Part shown: positions 23,651-32,713 of the stretch, in pieces
Layout of the letters: each line of letters starts with the position of its first letter
Numbering within the stretch: the first letter of the stretch is position 1
Source of the DNA: Flavobacteriia bacterium
Lineage (GTDB): Bacteria; Bacteroidota; Bacteroidia; Flavobacteriales; Weeksellaceae
DNA length: 64,000 bases
Assembly (NCBI GenBank): GCA_015999765.1
Contig: JAECQR010000001.1
Span: 558,001-622,000, forward strand
Direction of reading: 5' to 3'
Translations under genes and position numbers: made by a program
Notes under the pieces: model-generated
The model's database searches: none
Seen by the model: the letters and a program-made list of their open reading frames with translations, nothing else
What the model was told of the DNA's origin: nothing

Positions 23651-26600
23651 ATGCAGTTAAAAGCCATACACGAAACTTTTCTTCCCGATATGTTGCGAAA
23701 CGAATTCGGCAGAGAAATCTTTAAGAATATAGAAACACATCAGCACATCTCTGTGAAAGGATTTGCCGGTTCGTCGCCCTCAGTTTTTGCGGCAGAATTA
23801 TTTCTTACGCAAAAGAAAACCATACTGTATCTTATTGAGGATAAGGAAGAATCACTTTATGTGACTTCCGAAATGGAGGACTTATTGGGTAAGGAGAACA
23901 TTCTTTATTTCCCGGCAACTCATTTGGAGCCTTACCAGATCGAGAAAACCCAGAATGCAAATCTCGTCCTTAGAACTGAAGTGCTGAACAAGTTGAACTC
24001 CGCAAAAAGACCAAAAGTAATCGTTGCCGGATTTTCAGCATTGTCGGAGAAAGTCCTGAAGAAAGAAGACTTCAAAGCGATTTCTCATCAGATTAAAGTA
24101 GGCGAAAGTTTAGACTTTGATTTTACAGAAGAATTGCTGCAGCAGTTCAATTTCAACTTAACAGATTTTGTTTCGGAGCCCGGTGAGTTTTCTGTGCGCG
24201 GAGGCATTGTAGATGTTTTTTCATACTCGAATGAAGAACCTTACCGAATTACGTTTTTCGGAAACGAGATCGAAAGCATCAAAACCTTCAACATTGAAAC
24301 CCAGCTAACCAACGGAAAAGTAAATGAATTTCAGTTGGTTTCGAATATGAATTTCGCGGTTTCCGGAAATAAAGTTTCTCTGTTTGAACTTTTACCGAAA
24401 GACAGTTTCGTTGTTTCTAAAAACGCTTTTTTAGGCGTAAAGAAAAACCGAGATTTCTACGCGAAAGCCGAAGAAAGATTTGAAACGCTGAGCAAAGAAA
24501 TCAGTCACAGAGCGCCGGCCGAACTCTTTTTAACAGATGAGGATTTGCTGAAGGACTATCAGAAATTCAGAAGCATTGATTTCACCTTAGAAGAATTACG
24601 GATTCCGGATAATTTCACCGTTCAGATTAACCAAACCCCGCAGCCGACTTTTCATAAAAACTTTGAACTTCTCATTGAGGATTTGGTTGAAAAACGCGAT
24701 TCCGATTATGATATCTGGATTTCTTTTTCCACAGAAAAACAAAAGGAAAGACTTGAATCCATCTTTGAAGAATTGGGAAGTTTCGGTTTAGGTGAGCAGG
24801 AATTACCTTTCAAATCCTTTAAATCTGAACTGCATGAAGGGTTTCTGGATCTTGACCATAAAATATCGGTGTATACCGATCACCAGATTTTCGACCGTTA
24901 TCAAAGATTCAAATCGAAGAATACTTTCGCCAAATCCGAACAGCTCACACTGAAGGATTTGATGCAGATGAAAGTGGGCGATTACATCACGCACATCGAT
25001 CACGGAATTGGGAAATTCATGGGATTGGTGAAAGTGAACAATAATGGGAAAGTTCAGGAATGTTTTAAACTCGTTTACAAAAACGGAGATTTACTGTATG
25101 TAAGCATTCATTCGCTTCATAAGATCTCAAAATATAATGGCCCCGACGGTCGCGAAATCGTGTTGAGTAAACTCGGTTCTCCCGCCTGGAAATCCTTAAA
25201 ACAGAAAACAAAAGCCAAAGTAAAGCAGATCGCTTTCGACTTAATAAGGTTGTATGCGCAGCGGAAAACCGCCAAAGGTTTTGCTTTCACCCCGGACACT
25301 TATCTCCAGAACGAACTCGAAGCCAGTTTTATTTACGAAGACACACCTGATCAGGAGAAGGCGACCGTCGACGTAAAAAAAGACATGGAAAATGATACCG
25401 TGATGGATCGTCTGATCTGTGGCGACGTAGGTTTCGGGAAAACAGAAATTGCAGTAAGAGCTGCTTTCAAAGCGGCAACTGACGGGAAACAGGTTGCGAT
25501 TTTGGTTCCGACCACTATTTTAGCATTTCAGCATTTCCGGAGTTTTAAAGAAAGACTCAAAGATTTCCCGGTGAATATTTCCTACATGAACCGCTTCAGA
25601 ACCGCGAAACAGAAAGCGGAAACACTGAAAGGACTGGAAGACGGAAAAGTAGATATCGTAATCGGGACGCATCAGTTGGTGGGAAGTTCGGTGAAATTTA
25701 AAGATTTGGGGCTTTTAATTATTGATGAAGAACATAAATTCGGAGTTTCAGTAAAAGACAAACTCAAAACTTTGAAGAATAACATTGATACACTGACTTT
25801 AACCGCAACCCCAATTCCAAGAACGCTGCAGTTTTCCTTAATGGCCGCGAGGGATTTGTCCGTCATTAAAACACCGCCGCCAAACCGCCAGCCGGTTGAT
25901 ACAAGCATAATCGGCTTCAGTGAAGAAATTATCCGCGATGCGGTTTCTTACGAAATTCAGCGTGATGGACAGGTGTATTTCATTAACAACAGAATCGAAA
26001 ATCTTAAAGATATCGCAGGCCTTATTCAAAGGTTAGTTCCGGACGCAAAAGTAATTACCGGCCACGGACAGATGGAAGGAAAGCAGCTGGAACGGAATGT
26101 CCTTGATTTTATGGAAGGGAAATACGATGTTCTGGTTTCCACAACAATCGTTGAAAGTGGAGTGGATGTTCCGAATGCAAACACGATTTTCATCAATGAT
26201 GCACAGCGTTTCGGGATGGCAGATCTGCACCAGATGCGCGGAAGAGTCGGGCGTAGCAACCGGAAAGCTTTCTGTTATCTCATCACGCCGCCTTTCGATA
26301 TGATGACTTCTGATGCAAGAAAAAGATTGGAAGCCATTGAGCAGTTTTCGGATCTGGGAAGCGGTTTTCAGATTGCGATGAAAGACTTGGAAATACGGGC
26401 TGCGGGAGATTTGCTGGGCGGCGAGCAGAGCGGTTTTATTAATGAGATGGGTTTTGATACGTACCAGAAAATCATGCAGGAAGCACTCGAAGAATTACAG
26501 AATGATGAAGAATTTGGTGAACTTTTCGAAAATGAAGAAGACCGTAAAAAACTCTTTAAATCAACCAAAGAAGTAAATATCGATACGGATCTTGAATTGA

Positions 26601-27031
26601 TGCTTCCCGATTCTTATGTTCAGAGTATTGAAGAAAGACTTTCGCTTTATCAGAAACTGGCGGAAATTCAGAATAAAGAAGAACTTCAGAAATTTGAAAA
26701 CGAACTGACAGACCGTTTCGGTAAATTACCTTCTGAAGCCAGAAATCTTCTGAAATCGGTAGAATTAAAGTGGATTGCCGCAGAAATCGGTTTTGATAAA
26801 ATCGTAGTGAAAAACGGAGTTTTTCTCGGATATTTCCCGCCAAATCCTCAGGACAAATTTTACCAGAGCGAAAAGTTCAGGCATATCATTTCCTATTTAA
26901 GTCAGAATCCGAAGGATGCTACTTTGAAGGAGAAGCATTCCGCGGACGGTAATCAGCTGATGATGCGCAAAGAAAATGTGCAGCATGTGGATGAGGTGAA
27001 TGCGGTTTTAGAGAGGATTCTCTCGAAATAA
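23651..27031 (+). CDS. mfd: Transcription-repair coupling factor
   Basis: The 1126-aa translocase removes stalled RNA polymerase at DNA lesions and recruits UvrA. In order: the UvrB-like N-terminal half (EPYQIEKTQNANLVLRTEVL at about 95-115 and EPGEFSVRGGIVDVFS near 178), and the CarD-like RNA polymerase interaction domain (about 435-500, KVGDYITHIDHGIGKFMGL). Then comes the helicase core with Walker A GDVGFGKTE near 590, IIDEEHKFGV near 690, TATPIPRTL, and QMRGRVGRSNRKAF. The C-terminal TRCF domain follows. Length and order are normal. A lipoprotein gene follows by 53 nt. Confidence 0.97.
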   Translation: MQLKAIHETFLPDMLRNEFGREIFKNIETHQHISVKGFAGSSPSVFAAELFLTQKKTILYLIEDKEESLYVTSEMEDLLGKENILYFPATHLEPYQIEKTQNANLVLRTEVLNKLNSAKRPKVIVAGFSALSEKVLKKEDFKAISHQIKVGESLDFDFTEELLQQFNFNLTDFVSEPGEFSVRGGIVDVFSYSNEEPYRITFFGNEIESIKTFNIETQLTNGKVNEFQLVSNMNFAVSGNKVSLFELLPKDSFVVSKNAFLGVKKNRDFYAKAEERFETLSKEISHRAPAELFLTDEDLLKDYQKFRSIDFTLEELRIPDNFTVQINQTPQPTFHKNFELLIEDLVEKRDSDYDIWISFSTEKQKERLESIFEELGSFGLGEQELPFKSFKSELHEGFLDLDHKISVYTDHQIFDRYQRFKSKNTFAKSEQLTLKDLMQMKVGDYITHIDHGIGKFMGLVKVNNNGKVQECFKLVYKNGDLLYVSIHSLHKISKYNGPDGREIVLSKLGSPAWKSLKQKTKAKVKQIAFDLIRLYAQRKTAKGFAFTPDTYLQNELEASFIYEDTPDQEKATVDVKKDMENDTVMDRLICGDVGFGKTEIAVRAAFKAATDGKQVAILVPTTILAFQHFRSFKERLKDFPVNISYMNRFRTAKQKAETLKGLEDGKVDIVIGTHQLVGSSVKFKDLGLLIIDEEHKFGVSVKDKLKTLKNNIDTLTLTATPIPRTLQFSLMAARDLSVIKTPPPNRQPVDTSIIGFSEEIIRDAVSYEIQRDGQVYFINNRIENLKDIAGLIQRLVPDAKVITGHGQMEGKQLERNVLDFMEGKYDVLVSTTIVESGVDVPNANTIFINDAQRFGMADLHQMRGRVGRSNRKAFCYLITPPFDMMTSDARKRLEAIEQFSDLGSGFQIAMKDLEIRAAGDLLGGEQSGFINEMGFDTYQKIMQEALEELQNDEEFGELFENEEDRKKLFKSTKEVNIDTDLELMLPDSYVQSIEERLSLYQKLAEIQNKEELQKFENELTDRFGKLPSEARNLLKSVELKWIAAEIGFDKIVVKNGVFLGYFPPNPQDKFYQSEKFRHIISYLSQNPKDATLKEKHSADGNQLMMRKENVQHVDEVNAVLERILSK

Positions 27032-27060
27032 TGAATAAGTTAAGATCTCAAAAAAAAGTT

Positions 27061-27068
27061 TACTTTTG
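27061..27068 (+). promoter_or_regulatory. Possible -7 box of the lipoprotein/pth pair
   Basis: TACTTTTG fits TAnnTTTG and ends 16 nt before the lipoprotein ATG. The -33 region is not clear. Confidence 0.3.
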
Positions 27069-27084
27069 TTAAAATTAAATTCTG

Positions 27085-27978
27085 ATGAATAAAGTCCTGC
27101 ATGTTTTCTCTTTCCTGTTTGCCATCATGGTTTTGTACTCTTGTGAATCAAGCCGCGCAGAAAACGGTGATTTACTTAACGGTATTGATGGAACCGGAAC
27201 CCCGCCCGGAACTGGCGGCGGGTCAAGTACAGACAAAGTTTTAAAGAAAGTGATCATTGTAGACAGCGAGGGGATTTCATCAGTATTTACGTATAATTAT
27301 ACGGCCGGTAAACTTACCACTGCACATTTTGAAGGTGACGGTGAAAAGACAGATTACACCTTATCCTACGAGAATAATTTACTTTCTAAGCTAACTATTC
27401 TTCAAGACGACGGCAGTACTGAACTTACTACGACACTCAATTTAACGTACAATGGCGGTAAGGTTGCAATGGCCTCCGGAAATATGACGGGCGGCGGACA
27501 GGAACTCATGAGAAATGAGACAAATTTTCTTTATGATTCAACCGGTAAACTAAAAAAAGTGGACACCGTAATGCTTATGGAAGATCTGGATAATCCGGGA
27601 ACATACAAGCCTGCAACCAAAATGGTGAGCGACCTGTTGTTTACCGGAAACAACCTGTCTCAATGGAAAATGACGATGACCACGATTGCCCCACCGCCAA
27701 TTGTGATTCCGCCGATTGTTTTTGACATTAAATTAAGTAATTACGACAGCAATAAAAACCCTTGGGCGACGCTTCCTGTGGAATTTACCATTGCAGGCGC
27801 TCATTTTATGACAGGAACCAACGCGTTCACAGGATTATCTATGAATAATTACAAAACCGTATCGGTTACGTCTTCAGCGGGCAACGATGGCGGAACGTAT
27901 GCATATACGTACGACAATGCTGGTTACCCGACCAAAGCCGTCTCCACAGCGGGTACATTTACCTTCGAATATCAATAA
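27085..27978 (+). CDS. Lipoprotein, YD-repeat-like beta-sheet protein
   Basis: The 297-aa protein has a signal peptide with lipobox MVLYSC, then a low-complexity linker (GTGTPPGTGGGSST). A body follows made of repeated short strands (VFTYNYTAGKLTTAHFE, TLSYENNLLSKLT, TLNLTYNGGKVAM, FLYDSTGKLKKVD), ending YTYDNAGYPTKAVSTAG. The pattern is that of flavobacterial lipoproteins with YD/RHS-like strands. The function is unknown. It lies 53 nt after mfd and 6 nt before pth, so it is likely co-transcribed with pth. Confidence 0.7.
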   Translation: MNKVLHVFSFLFAIMVLYSCESSRAENGDLLNGIDGTGTPPGTGGGSSTDKVLKKVIIVDSEGISSVFTYNYTAGKLTTAHFEGDGEKTDYTLSYENNLLSKLTILQDDGSTELTTTLNLTYNGGKVAMASGNMTGGGQELMRNETNFLYDSTGKLKKVDTVMLMEDLDNPGTYKPATKMVSDLLFTGNNLSQWKMTMTTIAPPPIVIPPIVFDIKLSNYDSNKNPWATLPVEFTIAGAHFMTGTNAFTGLSMNNYKTVSVTSSAGNDGGTYAYTYDNAGYPTKAVSTAGTFTFEYQ

Positions 27979-27984
27979 AAATCA

Positions 27985-28548
27985 ATGAAATACCTTATCG
28001 TCGGTCTCGGCAACAAAGGAGATGAATATACTGAAACCCGGCATAACGTCGGGTTTAAAGTTGCTGAAAAAATCGCCGAAACTATTGAAGCTCCGTTTAA
28101 ATCTTCAAACTTCGGTTTAGTTGCTGAAGGAAAATATAAAGGCAGAAAAGTCTTTATTCTTAAGCCTGATACTTACATGAATCTTTCAGGAAATGCGGTG
28201 AAATTCTGGCTTCAGAAAGAGAATATTCCTTTGGAGAATTTAATGATTGTCACGGATGATCTTGCTTTGCCTTTCGGAACTTTAAGAATGAAAATGAAAG
28301 GTTCCGACGCCGGACACAACGGTTTGAAAAGCATTCAGGAACAGCTTCAGACTCAGAATTATCCACGATTACGTTTTGGGATTTCTGCAGATTTCTCCGA
28401 AGGGAAGCAGGTAGATTATGTTCTTGGAAAATGGGAAAGTGAGGAAAAAGAAAAACTTCCCGAAAGAATCGAGAAGTTTTCCAAAGCATGTCTGTCATTC
28501 GTTTTCGCGGGAATACAGAATACGATGACCGCTTTTAACGGGAAATAG
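27985..28548 (+). CDS. pth: Peptidyl-tRNA hydrolase
   Basis: The 187-aa enzyme releases peptides from stalled peptidyl-tRNA. It has the signatures YLIVGLGNKGDEYTETRHNVGF (catalytic His in RHN), KPDTYMNLSG and DAGHNGLKSI. The length is standard for bacterial Pth. It follows the lipoprotein gene by 6 nt. Its last 14 nt overlap the end of the carbonic anhydrase gene on the other strand, so its 3' end lies in coding DNA of that gene. Confidence 0.96.
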   Translation: MKYLIVGLGNKGDEYTETRHNVGFKVAEKIAETIEAPFKSSNFGLVAEGKYKGRKVFILKPDTYMNLSGNAVKFWLQKENIPLENLMIVTDDLALPFGTLRMKMKGSDAGHNGLKSIQEQLQTQNYPRLRFGISADFSEGKQVDYVLGKWESEEKEKLPERIEKFSKACLSFVFAGIQNTMTAFNGK

Positions 28549-29227
28549 CCATTTCGAAGGTCTGCGCTTCCAATTCCGCTTCCATATTTTCGTCTAGCCA
28601 TGTTACAATTCCGCTTTCGACGCAATAGTTGGCACCCACAATTTTAATTTTTCCGTCTTTCTCCAGTTGATTCAGCGTAGTACTCTGCTGACGGATATCC
28701 TCCATCGTTTTCCGGATATTGCAAACGTTAAGTCTTTCCAGAAGATCGCTGTTTGACGACGAACGTTCTTCGCCTTCTTTAATCAAACCGTCAATACAGC
28801 CCTGAAAATGACCAACAAGATGGTTAAGGTTTTCCATGCCCATTCCTTCAATGCTTTGTGCGTCCAAACCGCCTTTCAGAGCGCCGCATTTAGTGTGCCC
28901 GAGGACCACTACCAATTTGGAACCGGCAACATTACAGCCAAACTCCATAGAACCAAGAATATCTTTATTCACAAAGTTTCCGGCGATTCTTACGCTGAAA
29001 ATATCGCCTAAGCCCTGATCAAAAATCAGTTCTGCAGAAGTACGGCTGTCGATACAGCTAAGTATTACTGCAAATGGCCACTGCCCGGCGCGCGTATCGT
29101 TTACCTGCTCGAGCAGATTGCGGTTCATTTTTAGGTTCTGCACAAAGCGTTGGTTTCCTTCTTTAAGAAAATTAAGTGCTTTTTCTGGTGTTGTTGTAGA
29201 TTGTGTTTCTAAGGTATGTGCTTTCAT
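28535..29227 (-). CDS. Beta-class carbonic anhydrase
   Basis: The 230-aa enzyme interconverts CO2 and bicarbonate. Zinc ligands are seen in ILSCIDSRTSAE (Cys with the adjacent Asp-Arg pair) and LGHTKCGALKGG (His and Cys). The N-terminus TPEKALNFLKEGNQRFVQN is the usual opening helix of this class. It lies 35 nt downstream of the SulP transporter gene on the same strand, so it is probably the carbonic anhydrase that works with the transporter. The gene ends inside the 3' end of pth. Confidence 0.93.
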   Translation of the reverse strand: MKAHTLETQSTTTPEKALNFLKEGNQRFVQNLKMNRNLLEQVNDTRAGQWPFAVILSCIDSRTSAELIFDQGLGDIFSVRIAGNFVNKDILGSMEFGCNVAGSKLVVVLGHTKCGALKGGLDAQSIEGMGMENLNHLVGHFQGCIDGLIKEGEERSSSNSDLLERLNVCNIRKTMEDIRQQSTTLNQLEKDGKIKIVGANYCVESGIVTWLDENMEAELEAQTFEMAISR

Positions 29228-29262
29228 TTATTTATTTTAAAGTTGATGTTGATTTTTTTAAG

Positions 29263-30858
29263 TTACATGGCTCTTCTGTGGGCAATGATGATGTGTGAAT
29301 CTTCGTCGTCAGCGTATTCCTGATAAGAGGTTTTGAAACCAACTAGCCTCACTTCAATATCCTCTTCTTTTGCACGGATATTGGCAAATTCCTGAATCAT
29401 TTCAAGAATGTCGGTCGCGATGTAGGATGTTGATCTCGCATCAATACAAACCTGTGAGTTTGGTTTGATATTTTTCAGCGTTTTTTTAATGGCCGCTTTG
29501 TTTAGAAAAGAAACCTCTTCCGCAAGTTTTATGTTGATTTCATCAGCATCGTCAAGCTCTTCGCGACTCAGATAGTATGCCCGTTTCATGTTTCCCTGAA
29601 GGATATAGAAAACCGAAATCAATAATCCAATTCCCACACCCTTCAGTAAATCAAGCGAAACTACTGCGACTACTGTCGCGATGAAAGGGATAAACTGGTA
29701 TTTTCCTTTATGCCAGAAATGCATCACCGTTGCCGGTTTCGCCAGTTTGTAACCTACCAGAAGTAAAACCGCGGCCAAAGTAGCGAGTGGAATCATATTC
29801 AGAATAAAGGGAATCGTAAGAACGCAAATCAGCAATAGCCCACCATGAATAACGGTAGATAGTTTAGAAGTTGCTCCCGCATTCGCATTGGCAGAACTTC
29901 TTACCACCACTGATGTCATGGGCAAACCACCAATCGCCGAAGAAAGCAGATTTCCGATTCCCTGCGCGCGGAGTTCGAGATTGGTATCTGTAATTCTTCT
30001 CCGCGTATCCAGACGGTCAGAAGCTTCAATACAAAGCAGCGTTTCAATGGACGCTACAATAGCGATGGTTGCGCCCACAATCCAAACTTTTGGATTAAGG
30101 AATCCCTGCAGATCAGGGAAAACAAGCATGTTTTTAAAATCTGCCGCACTTTGCGGAACAGGAAGGGAAACCAAATGGTCTGAACCAATCGCAAGTGAAC
30201 TACCGGAAAGAATGAAGATATAATTCAGCAGAATCCCTGCACCTACTGCTACCAAAGCTCCGGGAATCATTTTGAGTTTTTTCAGCGCTGGAAATTTATC
30301 CCAGGCCAAAAGAATCGTGATGGAGACTAAGGTAACGATTACTGCACCAGGATGAATTCCCGCAGCTAATTCGGTAAAATAATTGGGGTTAAAACCATTG
30401 GCGAAAAGCGTCTGGTTTCCTTCAAAATCCTTATCAAAACCCAATGCATGAGGGATCTGCGTTAAGATGATGATGATGCCAATCCCGGCCAGCATTCCTT
30501 CAATAACGTTGGTGGGGAAATAATTTGAAATACTTCCAGCTCTGATGAATCCTAAAATCAGCTGAAGAATCCCGGCAATAATTCCGGCGCAAAGGAAAAG
30601 TTCGAATGCGCCTAAATCGGTAATAGCAGTAAGTACAATAGCGGTTAATCCCGCTGCGGGTCCGCTGACCGAGATATTCGAATTGCTGAGGTAACCGACC
30701 ACCAAACCGCCGATAATTCCTGCAATAATCCCGGAAAGTGGTGGTGCGCCGGAGGCTAATGCAATCCCAAGACACAGTGGGAGTGCTACTAAAAATACGA
30801 CGAGTCCTGAAGGGAAATTTTCTTTAATCCCTCCATATATAGAAAGTGTTTTTTTCAT
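29263..30858 (-). CDS. SulP family anion (probable bicarbonate) transporter
   Basis: The 531-aa protein has an N-terminal signature of SulP carriers (LVVFLVALPLCLGIALASGAPPLSGIIAGI) and about ten to twelve membrane helices. The C-terminal STAS domain contains QVCIDARSTSYIATDILEMIQ. SulP proteins carry sulfate or bicarbonate with sodium or protons. The downstream carbonic anhydrase and the second one nearby argue for bicarbonate here, by inference. A gap of 168 nt without recognisable features separates it from the next upstream gene. Confidence 0.88.
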   Translation of the reverse strand: MKKTLSIYGGIKENFPSGLVVFLVALPLCLGIALASGAPPLSGIIAGIIGGLVVGYLSNSNISVSGPAAGLTAIVLTAITDLGAFELFLCAGIIAGILQLILGFIRAGSISNYFPTNVIEGMLAGIGIIIILTQIPHALGFDKDFEGNQTLFANGFNPNYFTELAAGIHPGAVIVTLVSITILLAWDKFPALKKLKMIPGALVAVGAGILLNYIFILSGSSLAIGSDHLVSLPVPQSAADFKNMLVFPDLQGFLNPKVWIVGATIAIVASIETLLCIEASDRLDTRRRITDTNLELRAQGIGNLLSSAIGGLPMTSVVVRSSANANAGATSKLSTVIHGGLLLICVLTIPFILNMIPLATLAAVLLLVGYKLAKPATVMHFWHKGKYQFIPFIATVVAVVSLDLLKGVGIGLLISVFYILQGNMKRAYYLSREELDDADEINIKLAEEVSFLNKAAIKKTLKNIKPNSQVCIDARSTSYIATDILEMIQEFANIRAKEEDIEVRLVGFKTSYQEYADDEDSHIIIAHRRAM

Positions 30859-31026
30859 TTTTTTTGAAAAATTGTGCTGCCTTTAGCCACAGCTGGCCGT
30901 TTGGAATTTCGTACAGGAAATATCCGGACACAGTTTGTGACTACAGCGGTTGAAATGTAATTTTTGATACAGAACGGTTTGCCAGCACTTAAAAAAGTGT
31001 GGAATGTTCATTAAAAACAATAAAAA

Positions 31027-31320
31027 TTAAACTTCGGGAGGCGGGGAAAATATGGTAAGAAAAGGGGAAAGGTGTACAGAATCATCTGCACAGATAAATG
31101 AATTTGCTGAGAAATCTCTTTCGAAAAACTTCAGAAAGTCATGAACACTAAGTGTTTCAGGGACAGTTTTTTCGTTGATTACCAGCGGTGAGTGTTGGGT
31201 TTCTTCTTCGGAAATAATCATATTAGTCGCCGGCAAATCCCAATTGAAAAACGGGGCAATAGTTGGTAATGCCATGAAATTCAAAAAGACCGTCAACGTT
31301 ATGATGCTCCAAAGTTTCAT
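31027..31320 (-). CDS. Unknown 97-aa protein with an N-terminal hydrophobic segment
   Basis: The protein opens with one hydrophobic stretch (IITLTVFLNFMALPTIAPFF) that may be a signal or membrane anchor. An acidic, serine-rich polar part of about 70 residues follows (EEETQHSPLVINEKTVPE), ending FLTIFSPPPEV. No known motif is visible. It follows the second carbonic anhydrase gene by 5 nt, so it is likely co-transcribed and may be a small accessory protein of this carbonate locus. It has no obvious counterpart that I recognise. Confidence 0.5.
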   Translation of the reverse strand: MKLWSIITLTVFLNFMALPTIAPFFNWDLPATNMIISEEETQHSPLVINEKTVPETLSVHDFLKFFERDFSANSFICADDSVHLSPFLTIFSPPPEV

Positions 31321-31325
31321 ATTAA

Positions 31326-32006
31326 TCAGATGAGGTTTTTATTTTTTTTCCTGCTCATTACCCATTCTGAGTTGGTTAGATTGTAAATCTTCTGAATATC
31401 TTTCAGAATACTTTCAAAATCAATTTCCAGATCAATGATCTTACCTGTTTTCAGATCGAAAACCCAGCCGTGAACAATTGGATATTCATCGACCAGATAC
31501 TGTTCCTGAACCACAGCCATTTTAATAACGTTGATACACTGTTCCTGAACATTGAGTTCTACAAGGCGGTCGTAACGTTTCTGACCGTCTTCAATTGCAT
31601 CCAATTCAGCCTGATGCAGTCTGTAAACATCGCGTATATTCCTGAGCCATGGATTCATCAGGCCAAGATCCTGAGGAGTCATTGCAGCTTTTACACCGCC
31701 ACATCCGTAGTGTCCGCAAACGATGATGTGTTTTACTTTCAGGTGCTCAACGGCGTACTGAATCACAGCTGTAGCACTCATGTCCAGCGTGTTAACGACG
31801 TTTGCAACGTTTCGGGTTACAAATACTTCACCGGGTTTCAGACCCATCATTTCCTCTGCCGAAACACGGCTGTCTGAACATCCAATATAAAGATAATCAG
31901 GAGTTTGTGATGCAGAGAGGGTTTTGAAAAAGTCTTTGTCCTCTGTGAGTTTTGATTCAACCCATTTTTTATTGTTCTCGAAAATAACTTCGTACGATTT
32001 TTTCAT
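31326..32006 (-). CDS. Beta-class carbonic anhydrase, second copy
   Basis: The 226-aa enzyme shows YIGCSDSRVSAEEMMGL and CGHYGCGGVKAAM, giving the zinc ligands Cys, His and Cys with the Asp-Arg dyad, and EVFVTRNVANVV between them. This is the plant-like beta subclass seen in many Bacteroidota. It is clearly different in sequence from the copy at 28535. The two may act in different compartments or growth states, but both look cytoplasmic since no signal peptide is present. It is the first gene of a pair with the 97-aa protein. Confidence 0.93.
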   Translation of the reverse strand: MKKSYEVIFENNKKWVESKLTEDKDFFKTLSASQTPDYLYIGCSDSRVSAEEMMGLKPGEVFVTRNVANVVNTLDMSATAVIQYAVEHLKVKHIIVCGHYGCGGVKAAMTPQDLGLMNPWLRNIRDVYRLHQAELDAIEDGQKRYDRLVELNVQEQCINVIKMAVVQEQYLVDEYPIVHGWVFDLKTGKIIDLEIDFESILKDIQKIYNLTNSEWVMSRKKNKNLI

Positions 32007-32133
32007 AAATAACTGTTTCAGGGTTTAATTATATTATTTCGCATAAGTTGTTTTCTAATTCAATAGACTAAATCAATAATGCAAAAATAGATGTTCAGAT
32101 TTAAAAAAACCAGTATTTAACAAAAATTTAATA

Positions 32134-32688
32134 TTAAATTTTGTGATTAATATAGCCATGAGTGGCATTTCCGTTTGGGGTGATTTCGGCGGGATTTCCG
32201 ATTACGACTGAATTTTCAGGAACATCGCAGTTTACATAAGCGTTGGGAGCAATCAGTACATTATTACCGATTGTGATATTTCCCACGATTACAGCGTTCG
32301 GTCCGATCCAAACTTCATCACCAATTTCCGGAACACCCTCAGTTTTTCCACGGTTCGTCTGAGCGATCGTTACGCCCTGCGCAATGTTGCAGTTTCTGCC
32401 GATTTTGGTCTTTGGATTAATGACCAATGCGCCCCAATGTCCCAGATAAAAACCTTCTCCAATCTGCGTTTCAGGATAGATCTGGAACCCATATTTAATC
32501 TGATGATGACGCAAAACCAATCTCCAGAACGCTCCTAATATAGATTTTTTTCTGTACTGTTGGCATTTCCTTAAAATATAGATGAAATGAAGATTGGGGT
32601 TAATGCATTTGGCCCAAATTTCGGGAGAAGACAGCATTTTTCCGCTCTCCCGGTAAAAATCTTTCTGTATGGTTGTATAATTGGGCAT
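32134..32688 (-). CDS. Serine acetyltransferase-like hexapeptide-repeat acyltransferase
   Basis: The 184-aa protein has a left-handed beta-helix part with hexapeptide repeats (INPKTKIGRNCNIAQGVTIAQTNRG, IGDEVWIGPNAVIVGNITIGNNVLIAPNAYV). The preceding helical part with YGFQIYPETQIGEGFYLGHWG is characteristic of the CysE/colanic acid acetyltransferase type. In polysaccharide loci such enzymes acetylate sugars. It is the last gene of the polysaccharide set. A TAACTTTG box lies exactly 4 nt before its ATG, which would give it its own promoter. The acceptor is unknown. Confidence 0.82.
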   Translation of the reverse strand: MPNYTTIQKDFYRESGKMLSSPEIWAKCINPNLHFIYILRKCQQYRKKSILGAFWRLVLRHHQIKYGFQIYPETQIGEGFYLGHWGALVINPKTKIGRNCNIAQGVTIAQTNRGKTEGVPEIGDEVWIGPNAVIVGNITIGNNVLIAPNAYVNCDVPENSVVIGNPAEITPNGNATHGYINHKI

Positions 32689-32692
32689 ATCG

Positions 32693-32700
32693 CAAAGTTA
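32693..32700 (-). promoter_or_regulatory. -7 box 4 nt before the acetyltransferase ATG
   Basis: On the minus strand TAACTTTG is followed by CGAT and then ATG, in the 25-nt gap after the GT4 gene. Confidence 0.5.
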
Positions 32701-32713
32701 AGTGAAAATTGCT

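Noticed and set aside
32122-32141. AT palindrome AAAATTTAATATTAAATTTT at the end of the polysaccharide locus
   Set aside because: It is symmetrical but has no GC pairs and no clear T-run, so a terminator cannot be supported.
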